10,577 nt of DNA from Euperipatoides rowelli (Eukaryota > Onychophora > Udeonychophora > Euonychophora > Peripatopsidae), in NCBI GenBank assembly GCA_003024985.2, contig PXIH01S0012985.1; one strand, given 5' to 3'. Numbering within the stretch: the stretch's first letter is position 1; every line of letters begins with the position of its first letter. The notes beneath the pieces were generated by a model. It was not told the DNA's origin. It did no database searches and worked only from the letters and a program-made list of their open reading frames with translations. The position numbers and the translations under genes are program-made. Positions 1 through 6,587 of this stretch are shown here, one piece after another.

Positions 1-151
1 TGGAGTGGAAAGGGTTAATACATTGATAGTTCCTTTTACTAATTATTCTTCAAATTGAAGTATAATTATTATGCATAGAGTAATTTTTAAAAATATATTT
101 GCAAATCATAGTGTAATAATTTCAAACCATAAAGGTCGTGTGTAACGGGGG

Positions 152-171
152 TTTTTTTTTTTTTTTTTTTT
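152..171. repeat. Poly(T) tract, T20
   Basis: An uninterrupted run of 20 T directly follows a G5 run. It lies in the left arm of the long inverted repeat, opposite an A-rich run in the right arm, and could be a retroposon tail read from the other strand. Length is likely variable between individuals. Confidence 0.9.
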
Positions 172-202
172 ATTGTTGATTTTCAAAGATTTTTACTAAA
201 AA

Positions 203-215
203 ATATATATATATA
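203..215. repeat. Short AT dinucleotide repeat
   Basis: Alternating AT covers about six units just inside the left arm of the long inverted repeat. It is a simple-sequence tract with no functional sign. Confidence 0.75.
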
Positions 216-234
216 CGGTACTAGAACAGAATTT

Positions 235-247
235 AAAAAAAAAAAAA
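235..247. repeat. Poly(A) tract, A13
   Basis: A run of 13 A immediately precedes the GTTATTTA block shared by the two inverted arms. The opposite arm has T10 at the corresponding place (671-680), so the tract belongs to the repeated unit. Confidence 0.85.
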
Positions 248-290
248 GTTATTTACAATTCAATTTTTAAAATAATTGTCTTTAGCTCCT

Positions 291-640
291 CCCCTTTAAA
301 TAATATTGCCCACTTCAGACACCAGGGGAGATATTTTGTGATATCTTAGTTTAGAAATGAATACAGCTTGCTATACTTAACTATAAAATATTTGCTATCT
401 TTGTCAGCTTAAAGCTGGAAATTCTATAAGAAAAATCATAATCAAATTCATCCTTTGTGCCATTGTCCAATTTGTTTTTTTTTTTTAAATCAAAATGACC
501 TTTAATACAAGTTGAACATACCTCTATTTACATGTTAAATCATTACAAAGAAAACAGCTGTAGAACCTGTTTCATCATCAAATTAATCTCAGACCCCCCA
601 AAAATGTGAAAGTTTCAATTAGTAATCTCAGACTGAGGAT
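291..640. other. Spacer of the long inverted repeat, no gene
   Basis: This stretch separates the two inverted arms. It contains a T12 run (475-486), a C6-A5 step at 595-605, and no open frame of note on either strand. I see no recognised domain, RNA gene or transposon end in it. Confidence 0.6.
475..486. repeat. Poly(T) tract, T12
   Basis: Twelve consecutive T lie within the spacer between the inverted arms. It is a simple-sequence tract. Confidence 0.85.
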
Positions 641-711
641 AGCGATAGTTTTAATTTTATCTTTAAATAACTTTTTTTTTATGCATTTTAAATTATTTTT
701 TTCCAGTGGAA

Positions 712-722
712 TTTTTTTTTTT
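712..722. repeat. Poly(T) tract, T11
   Basis: Eleven T fall in the right arm of the long inverted repeat and mirror the A-rich bases near 198-203 of the left arm. Confidence 0.8.
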
Positions 723-860
723 AGTAATTTGGCTATCTTTGAAAATCAATAATAAAAAAAAAATTAAAAAAATCCATTACATTTGACATTTAAATTGACA
801 TGTATGCTTAAACAAAATCATATTTTAATCAAACTATGCTTTAAATTGTAATAAAATTAA

Positions 861-1434
861 CCCAATCTTTAGAGAGAAAAATCTCACTGGGATGGGAAGG
901 AACAGTTTTTACACCAGTTAACTCTCCCCCCCCCCCCTATTCATACATTTTTAATAGTACATTTGGCTACTACTTTAAATTATCTGGCAGGAACCTAGTA
1001 CATAAGAACTTTTTATTACCGTAATAAACAAAATAAAACTGAAAATAATATTTTTAATGTGTCTTTGTTTTTTCTCATTCGTTTCATCATTGAGCCGTTG
1101 GTAAATAAAGCGTATTTTTGTTTTATTCATTTTGAGTCATTTTTTTCCCTATCATTGAGTTCTTTATAATAGCTTAATAAGTAAATTTAACCAAAGAAAG
1201 GAAAAATCCAAGAGCTGGTAATTTAGATTTTATAAAATTTGTGCCAAGTGTAACTAATTTAAAATAACTTTATTAAAATCAACATTTTTGTGAAGATTAT
1301 TAACAAATAAAACATAGTAGAATGTTTATTTAGAGATTTTTTTTTTTTAATAGCCATAAAAATTATTGTAAAAGGAAAAGTTTCAAAGTTTGTTTCTGTA
1401 TTCTATGGAAATTTAATACACAATTTGAATTGTT
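861..1434. other. AT-rich non-coding stretch
   Basis: No open frame, RNA gene or transposon end is recognisable on either strand. The only structured items are the C12 run and a T12 run at 1337-1348. Confidence 0.6.
926..937. repeat. Poly(C) tract, C12
   Basis: Twelve C in a row stand out in an AT-rich background. Such runs are prone to slippage and can misassemble. The G11 run at 3451-3461 is its opposite-strand counterpart in type. Confidence 0.9.
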
Positions 1435-1481
1435 TCGATTTGAGTTGCATATTTCAGGAACTAAACTACAACTCAAATCGA
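1435..1481. repeat. 13-bp perfect inverted repeat (hairpin)
   Basis: Positions 1435-1447 are exactly complementary to 1469-1481 across a 21-base loop. In RNA, three further wobble pairs (1432-1434 with 1482-1484) would lengthen the stem to 16. Thirteen perfect pairs including CGATTTGAGTTG are more than AT-richness easily gives. It could be a small foldback, a regulatory RNA hairpin or a chance palindrome. Confidence 0.6.
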
Positions 1482-1485
1482 GGTT

Positions 1486-1793
1486 CTGGTGAAGGTTCCA
1501 AAATGTATATTTTTCAATTGGAGGCAAAATGCCATCCCTAAAAATTTGACAGTCTAGGTCTACCTAAAGCACATAATGAAAAATCCTCCATTGCTTAGCT
1601 TAAATAACTTTAAAATCAATACTATTTTATTGGTAATAGATCATTTTCGGTTTATATAGAATTTCCTACCCTCTAGAGGTCACAACCCCACAGTTTGCCC
1701 ATCATTACTAGCTTACATATAAAAATAATTGAATTTCTGTAATGTACTATATTTATCTTGCACCTACTGTTTATTGTATTGGTCTATTTTTAA
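1486..1793. other. AT-rich non-coding stretch
   Basis: No gene is visible. The segment at about 1640-1700 is slightly richer in C and G, with no recognisable motif. An open frame starting at 1742 owes its length mainly to the TG microsatellite that follows. Confidence 0.55.
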
Positions 1794-1818
1794 TGTGTGT
1801 GTGTGTGTGTGTGCGTGT
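1794..1818. repeat. TG microsatellite
   Basis: Ten consecutive TG units are followed by an interrupted CGTGT. The tract leads straight into the 12-base perfect palindrome TGTAGGCCTACA at 1816-1827. It reads as a plain dinucleotide microsatellite, expected to be length-polymorphic. Confidence 0.92.
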
Positions 1819-1827
1819 AGGCCTACA
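1816..1827. repeat. 12-base palindrome containing TAGGCCTA
   Basis: TGTAGGCCTACA is its own reverse complement. Its core TAGGCCTA occurs again at 4706-4713 and 5127-5134, an excess for so GC-rich a word in this background. Confidence 0.6.
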
Positions 1828-2452
1828 TATGTGTCGGGGAACCTATATAGATCCCCTCCTGGTATTTGTGTGTGAAGTGCATACATACACATTATTTAAC
1901 AGATCATTGGTAGACTCCTTTTTTTTTCTAATATTTTTATTACCATATGATTATCTAATTTAAATGTATGTGTGTTTTAACAAATTAATAATAAATATAA
2001 ACAATAAAATAAATCAGGAAATGCAAGTTGTAGTTAATAATAAGATATGAGTTAAAGAGGTTAAAAGAAAAAAAAAATATTGCTAGGCAACCAAAAAACT
2101 GAGATTGAAAGAGGATGGAGTTACAAAATGAAAAGACATTAATTTTGTTGAGAATAATTACAGTATTTTTGTAAACCCTTCAAATACTTTTCATTTTTCA
2201 CTACAGTAGAAGAAAAATCAATTAGTTACAGTTTCTAATTAAATAATGACACACAGATGCCCTTTTTTCCCCCAAGAACAGAACAAACTTAAAATGTTGT
2301 AAACAACTGGGGAGTAATAGAAGTACTATTGGATAGAGCATCATCAACTAGAGAAAATCTATTAAAGTGATATGGCGTTTAGTCTATTGTACACAAGGGG
2401 CAAGTTTTGAACATTGCACTAGTTGACTAAACAAAGTCATTTTATATATGAA
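1828..2452. other. AT-rich non-coding stretch
   Basis: No gene or RNA is recognised. A weak 8-bp inverted pair, GTTTAGTC (2377-2384) with GACTAAAC (2425-2432), is the only structure I noticed. Confidence 0.55.
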
Positions 2453-2520
2453 ATATTCCAATAAAATGATTTAGATCCACAGTTATTTTTATCCATATTT
2501 CAATAAAATGATTTAGACCC
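2453..2520. repeat. Two-copy direct repeat, period 42
   Basis: Positions 2453-2478 and 2495-2520 share CAATAAAATGATTTAGA with only two differences over 26 bases, separated by 16 unrelated bases. It sits just upstream of the diverged tandem array but has a different unit, so it is probably an independent local duplication. Confidence 0.75.
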
Positions 2521-2559
2521 GCAACAGTCAATGTTGTCATTCTTCAAATTAGCACTTAA

Positions 2560-3325
2560 AAAGTTAAAAGTGATTTTACAGCTAAAAAGGTAAACAGGGC
2601 TTTACTGTCAACTGTAATGATACAGCTTAGCTAGACTCAAACAAAATTAATTTGACTAGGAAAAAGATCTCTCTACTTCAGGTCTAAAGATCAAGCTTAG
2701 ATATAATCTGGGCAATGTTATTATGACAGTAGAGAAGATCTTTTCACTGTCAGTTCTGAAGATAAAGCTTAGCTATACTCCAGGAAATGTTAATATGAAT
2801 AGGAAGAGAGAGAGAGAGAGAAATCTCTTCATTGTAAGGTCCAAAGCACAAGTTATATTTATTCAACTCAATGCTAACATTATTAAAAAGGGGGAAAAAA
2901 ATCATCTCAATGATACTTATAAAAGTTACAAATTATATATAGCCTATATGGTACTCCAAGATAAGAAATATAACTCATTGTCCTAAGTAATCTTAATGTG
3001 ACAAAATTATAAATATCTATTGATAAAGCACTGCGGTAAATGTTTATATGACTAGAAAGAAAGAAAGATGTAAGGACAATTTAGATTATACTCTTAAGAA
3101 TGTTAATTTGATTATGGAATAAAGAGAAAATGTCCTTTCTTGTGGATTTTAAAGATTTGATGCAACTTAGTTATAGGCTAACTAGGGAAATGTCAATATG
3201 CCTAGGTAAAGAAAGATCTATGATAAAGCCAAATATGACAATGTAAATGACTACGTAGAGAAAGATCTTTTCATCATCATCTCCAAGGATAGAACTTAGC
3301 TGAATTTTGAAATCTTTTCAAGTAT
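2560..3325. repeat. Diverged tandem array, about ten units of roughly 75 bases
   Basis: The same ordered words recur: AGCTTAG(C/A)TATA, then GGAAATGTTAATATGA, then TAGGAAAGA and AGATCTTTTCA, then TCTAAAGATAA. Unit anchors (AGCTTAG or a variant) fall near 2624, 2694, 2766, 2851, 2924, 3027, 3078, 3164, 3227 and 3293, giving spacings of 51 to 103 bases and mostly 63-86. The copies differ by many substitutions and indels, so the array is old. Units 2924-3078 are the poorest. The 87-codon open frame at 2723-2986 runs through several repeat units and changes content with them, so it is not a gene. The array could be a fossil satellite, a minisatellite or an internal repeat of a larger element. Confidence 0.75.
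2803..2821. repeat. GA microsatellite inside one tandem unit
   Basis: Alternating GA/AG occupies the place where other units of the array have only AGGAAAGA before GATCT. The expansion explains why this unit is 85 bases rather than about 70, so the microsatellite grew from a purine seed within the repeat. Confidence 0.85.
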
Positions 3326-3752
3326 AAATTCTTTTCCTTAGCATTTGTTTTTACTTTTTCAAATTCATTGTTTGTATTCATGATTTTTTTTCTTTTATAC
3401 TTTATTAAAGAGGCCAAATTCATCTCCACAACAAACAAAAAATGAAAAGAGGGGGGGGGGGAGGCTTTAAAAAAAAATCAAACTGTAAAATAAAGGCATT
3501 ATTGTTCCACTTTTCAGCCTCATAATATGGCATAATTTGAGAATGAGAGTTTTTAAAGTCATTATATAATGATACCGGTAGTTATTTTTTAAAAAATGCA
3601 TAGTTTAGACTCAACTTAGCAAGTATGGGTGGAGAAATAGCCAACTTATCACTCCTATAAAAATATTGCTACAATTTAGAGCTTTGCAAAAATGTGGTTA
3701 AAAAAAAGTTGTATAATTTGCAGTTAATTGAAAATATGATTAAAGAAATTGC
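3326..3752. other. AT-rich non-coding stretch with G11 run
   Basis: No gene is seen. It contains the G11 run and an ACCGGT hexamer near 3574, and nothing recognisable otherwise. Confidence 0.55.
3451..3461. repeat. Poly(G) tract, G11
   Basis: Eleven G follow a purine-rich AAAAGA. One contiguous G11 run alone does not make a four-run quadruplex motif, but it is slippage-prone and striking in this AT-rich sequence. Confidence 0.9.
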
Positions 3753-3768
3753 CCACTAATATTAGTGG
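3753..3768. repeat. 16-base perfect palindrome
   Basis: CCACTAATATTAGTGG reads the same on both strands. It is the first of four palindromic structures packed into 3753-3894. It might be a dimeric protein-binding site or part of a foldback element; no family is recognised. Confidence 0.7.
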
Positions 3769-3784
3769 TAATTTATAAGCTACT

Positions 3785-3806
3785 GTATTAATATGTTTAT
3801 TAATAC
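3785..3806. repeat. 9-bp hairpin with 4-base loop
   Basis: GTATTAATA (3785-3793) pairs perfectly with TATTAATAC (3798-3806) around TGTT. It is AT-rich and so less surprising than its neighbours, but it belongs to the palindrome cluster. Confidence 0.6.
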
Positions 3807-3854
3807 TCACTGTGGTTACTTTCATCATCTTTTGCATATTATTTATTAGCTAGC

Positions 3855-3894
3855 CGACCAAAAATTTGGTCGCTGGTGACCATCGCACACCAGC
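3855..3894. repeat. Two abutting GC-containing hairpins
   Basis: The first hairpin is CGACCAAA (3855-3862) with TTTGGTCG (3865-3872) around AA. The second is GCTGGTG (3872-3878) with CACCAGC (3888-3894) around a 9-base loop; the two share base 3872. Such paired hairpins are typical of subterminal regions of non-autonomous DNA transposons or Helitron ends, but neither terminal inverted repeats nor a CTRR end are seen here. Function unknown. Confidence 0.6.
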
Positions 3895-3900
3895 ATAAAC

Positions 3901-4205
3901 AGACCTACTACATACCTTTAGTTTCATAAACGAATCTCCCATCCAATCTATAAAAATTATTATGACCCAATCAAAAATATAATATTATAAATATAAAAAC
4001 AATAACAAATATTTTCACATTTATTCAAAATCCATTGTTTTTATTTAATTAAAAATTAATCCAGTGAACTTTGTCAGTTTTTTTAATTACCATAATCAAC
4101 ACTCACACTCAGTTACAAAAAGTCTGCTAAACAGAAAAACGTGAGATTAGAACATCTCATTGTTGAATTTTTATCAATATTTTTTCCACGATGTTTTCTC
4201 ATTTG
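3901..4205. other. AT-rich non-coding stretch
   Basis: No gene, RNA or transposon terminus is recognised between the palindrome cluster and the A14 tract. Confidence 0.55.
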
Positions 4206-4219
4206 AAAAAAAAAAAAAA
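4206..4219. repeat. Poly(A) tract, A14
   Basis: Fourteen A in a row lie 30 bases before the strong hairpin at 4250-4290. It could be a retroposon tail, but no body is recognised. Confidence 0.85.
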
Positions 4220-4249
4220 TTAAATTTTTTTGTTCCAATCGCCCACTGA

Positions 4250-4290
4250 AGTTATTTGTGGGGCTGCTCTAAGCACCCCCACAAATAACT
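4250..4290. repeat. Very stable 41-base hairpin
   Basis: AGTTATTTGTGGGG (4250-4263) pairs perfectly with 4277-4290. After a single C/C mismatch, TGCT (4265-4268) pairs with AGCA (4272-4275) around a 3-base loop, giving 18 pairs in all. The G4/C4 block is rare here. It is too short for a typical animal microRNA precursor, so a foldback or structured transcript element is more likely. It is not a bacterial-type terminator in this context. Confidence 0.7.
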
Positions 4291-4299
4291 ATATAGATA

Positions 4300-4555
4300 A
4301 AATAGTAAAAAAGAGATAATGCAGCAAAAAAAAATATAAAAAACTTTGTTATAGCATTCTAAAAGTTGAAATATTGTTTCTAGATACTGCCCACGTTAAA
4401 ATATTTATGCCACCTCAAACATTTTTATGCTGTGTTAAAAATACAAAAAAAAAATAAAATACAAAAAAATACAATTTACCGTGTCAGATTCTTTTCGTAA
4501 ATTAGAAAGGGTTTTGATCAGCTTATAATTTGTCAAATTCCAAAAAATATAAGTG
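4300..4555. other. AT-rich non-coding stretch
   Basis: Several A8-A9 runs (for example 4325-4333 and 4445-4453) and no recognisable gene are present. Confidence 0.5.
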
Positions 4556-4557
4556 CA

Positions 4558-4699
4558 ATGCAAATAAATTTGCAGCATAGCTATTATATCGGACGTGCAT
4601 AAAAATAATGCTAAAGATCAGCATGCAAATAGTTATGACTATGGTGAATCATTTTCCTTATACTCGTATGTGACTACTCCATGACTGCAAATGATCAGC
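4558..4699. promoter_or_regulatory. Possible POU/octamer-site cluster
   Basis: ATGCAAAT, the known POU-family octamer, occurs exactly at 4558-4565 and 4623-4630, and the seven-base TGCAAAT at 4686-4692. GATCAGC occurs at 4516-4522, 4617-4623 and 4693-4699, two of these abutting an octamer-type site. A cluster like this could be an enhancer, but short AT-rich words are frequent in such DNA. The link to regulation is inference. Confidence 0.25.
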
Positions 4700-4705
4700 T
4701 ACAAG

Positions 4706-4713
4706 TAGGCCTA
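4706..4713. repeat. TAGGCCTA palindrome
   Basis: This is the second of three exact copies of the octamer in the window. See the separate observation on its over-representation. Confidence 0.5.
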
Positions 4714-4990
4714 ATTTTTAATGCTAAAGTACTTAAAATCTTATTTGGATGTGGGAGAAAAGGTTTTTTTTTATATATTTATTTATTAACTCAATTTTTT
4801 TTTTAAATAAATTTACTCTTGTATAATATGTGATCAATCAACATACAATATATGCTTAAATAGCCCGACAAGAAGTCTAAATAAATCATAATAAATTCAA
4901 TACAAATGTTATTTCATATACAATGAGTGAAAAAAATATAGTAATTCATGAAAAAAATATTTACATAATTTACATATTTTATCCAGCAAG
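4714..4990. other. AT-rich non-coding stretch
   Basis: T- and A-rich runs only (for example 4764-4773 and 4795-4804). An open frame beginning at 4923 runs into the tRNA-like fragment and is not a plausible protein. Confidence 0.5.
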
Positions 4991-5071
4991 TGGATTTTAT
5001 CGGATTGAACTGACAACCGAAGGTACTCCAGAGTGTTGTGTCGGCCGACTTAGCTGCACGACTAGCACCAC
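4991..5071 (-). mobile_element. tRNA-like fragment, probable SINE head
   Basis: On the minus strand the word CAGCTAAGTCGG (5045-5056) fits the RNA polymerase III A-box of tRNA genes apart from its first base. AGTTCAATCCG (5001-5011) fits the B-box, whose tRNA consensus is GGTTCGANTCC. The 33-base gap between them is the normal tRNA spacing. The predicted D and T stems do not pair, so this is not a working tRNA gene. That combination is typical of the head of a tRNA-derived SINE. The block is also richer in G and C than its surroundings. Nothing beyond about 4990 is recognisable as SINE body, so the copy may be truncated. The open frame across it is incidental. Confidence 0.45.
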
Positions 5072-5617
5072 AGATAAATTTTTAGATGAGGGAAACAATT
5101 TTTTTTTTAAACTTCAGCATTAAAATTAGGCCTAGTTGTAACTGATCGTATTAAATAAGATATTACTATCTCGATCATTAAGGATTTAATATAGCCGTAC
5201 CTTGTTATTCATTTGTTCAATACCTAATAAAAGCACTTCGACACATATTTTTCAATAACTATAAAGTTTAAAAGCGTTATGTAGAATAGCTCTAAAAGAA
5301 ACATAGCTTTTTATTCATTATTTATTTTCCTCTATAATTAACTTTTATTTTATCTATAAATATAGAAAATAATTCTATTTTTATTATCAATTCTTTTGTT
5401 AATTACCTAAGTCATTACTCATTAGAAACTCAATCTTTGTCATAAAAAAAATCTCATATTCCATTGGATCAGATTTTTTTCCTTCTCGTTTTTAATTTCT
5501 GCTCTTTAATAAGATTTGATTCTACACAAAGATGTAGATGAAGTTTCTGTAGGAGAGATTGAGTGAATGAAGTAAAATAATTTTTCTATTAACAGAAGAT
5601 TTTATGATTTATTTATC
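5072..5617. other. AT-rich non-coding stretch
   Basis: No gene or RNA is recognised. It holds the third TAGGCCTA copy at 5127-5134, with nothing else structured. Confidence 0.55.
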
Positions 5618-5655
5618 ATTATTATTATTATTATTTTGTAAAAAAAAAAAAAAAA
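5618..5655. repeat. ATT microsatellite followed by A16
   Basis: Six ATT units (5618-5635) are separated by TTTGT from a run of 16 A (5640-5655). Both are simple-sequence tracts. The A16 run could be a decayed retroposon tail, but no body is identifiable upstream. Confidence 0.9.
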
Positions 5656-6106
5656 TGAAACCATAAAATTATTGACTGGAAATGACAGCATATAAATTTG
5701 AAATAAAACATTAAATAAAATCCAGACAGAATTTTTAAAACATTTATGATTTCAGCTTAATAATTTCTTATGTAGTCATTAAAGACAACATTGGTGGATA
5801 AGATATCTTTTCAGCATCATTATACTAAAGAAATAGATTAACTCCTACACAAATACTAAACTTGTGATTAGAATCATTAAATTTGCTTTAATTAAACAAT
5901 TAGAGGACATTCCTTTTGTTCAGTAGGCTCATTCCATACATGATGATGTTATATTTAAAAGTTCTAATGATTTTATTTCTTCTACTAAAATGTTATATTT
6001 TTGAAAATATAATTCATAAAATAAATATCCCGAAAACAACAACTCTTAAATTTATGAAATCTTTATTCCTTCAAAGTTATTTTTTATATTCTATAAACTT
6101 TTTCCA
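5656..6106. other. AT-rich non-coding stretch
   Basis: A 65-codon open frame (5916-6113) gives a Leu/Ile/Phe/Lys-rich translation expected of AT-rich DNA, with no recognised domain. Nothing else is seen. Confidence 0.55.
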
Positions 6107-6587
6107 CTCATGACCCATTTTTACCCGGGAAATTTTTGCGCAACCCCGGGTAAATACCTATGCATAATAGGTGTACATCAAAAATTTACTAGTGATCGGA
6201 TAAATCATAAAGAAATTTATTTTAAAATAAGTCTTTTATATAACTTTACTATTTATTAAAGATGAAAGCAAATTTGCATGATAGTGAGATGGGTGTGCTT
6301 GTGTGTTTTTACACAAAGAGTTAAATCTTGGCTTAAAATTTTAATACTGCAGGACATATAGCATCTTCAAAGTATTTCAGAGTTGATCGACATTTTGATT
6401 TTATAATCATCAATGCTGAGAATGTTGATTCACATAAATATGTGGTACCAAATGCCAGAAATATGTTATGGCTATTTCATAAACGTTGTTTGTTCAGAAA
6501 TCTTTTACTGTTACCAAATTTTTCACGACCCCATATTCTATTAGGCGACCCCATTTGGGGTAGTGACCCACAGTTAAAGAAGGCCTG
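6107..6587. mobile_element. Decayed hAT-type transposon fragment
   Basis: Both ends carry GC-richer words typical of many animal hAT (Charlie-like) non-autonomous elements. At 6109-6150 there is ATGACCCATTTTTACCCGGG followed by AAATTTTTGCGCAACCCC. At 6523-6587 there is TTCACGACCCC, GGCGACCCCATTTGGGG and GTGACCCACAGTTAAAGAAG, ending in GGCCTG. The last block resembles the usual hAT right end, in which GACCCACAGTTTGAGAA leads to a terminal CTG. No matching CAG-starting left terminus or 8-base duplication was found. The copy is therefore truncated or degraded, and its left boundary is approximate. No transposase frame is visible. Family assignment rests on remembered motif style and needs a repeat-library search. 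Confidence 0.5.
6121..6153. repeat. 9-bp perfect hairpin with CCCGGG core
   Basis: TTACCCGGG (6121-6129) pairs with CCCGGGTAA (6145-6153) over a 15-base loop containing TTGCGC. A second small inverted pair, ACCTAT/ATAGGT (6156-6161 and 6167-6172), follows at once. These probably belong to the transposon-like fragment. Confidence 0.65.

Larger units (their letters stand above)
50..860. repeat. Long imperfect inverted repeat with a central spacer
   Basis: Two arms match in inverted orientation and in the same order along several blocks. The core is 171-190 against 735-754, where 19 of 20 bases are complementary; both include the word GATTTTCAAAGAT read from opposite strands. Moving inward, TTACTAAAAAA and then AAAAAGTTATTTA (about 243-255) recur in the other arm (ctttaaataac at 661-671). 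Moving outward, TGTAA(C/T)GG (141-148 against 774-781) and GCATAG (73-78 against 834-839) recur at similar spacing. The T20 run at 152-171 faces the A-rich run at 752-771. The arms are therefore roughly 190-240 bases and imperfect, with a spacer of about 258-660. It could be one foldback or MITE-like element, or two head-to-head copies of an AT-rich repeat. No clear target-site duplication is visible, and low complexity inflates part of the match. Confidence 0.5.

Noticed and set aside
1742-1963. 73-codon open frame on the plus strand
   Set aside because: Its length comes from the TG microsatellite read as Val/Cys alternation; no domain and no context support a gene.
2723-2986. 87-codon open frame, the longest in the window
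   Set aside because: It crosses several diverged tandem units and the GA tract, and the translation carries the Arg-Glu alternation of a GA repeat. No conserved protein features are seen.
3756-3765. TAATATTA within a palindrome, recalling the replication-origin nonamer of geminiviruses and circoviruses
   Set aside because: The word here is TAATATTAG rather than TAATATTAC and lies at the centre of the dyad rather than in a loop above a GC stem; no replication-protein gene is nearby.
4250-4290. Hairpin as a bacterial intrinsic terminator
   Set aside because: There is no U-tract immediately after the stem and no bacterial gene context.
4923-5123. 66-codon open frame with a Cys-containing middle
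   Set aside because: The complex-looking part is the reverse strand of the tRNA-like SINE head, so the peptide is incidental.
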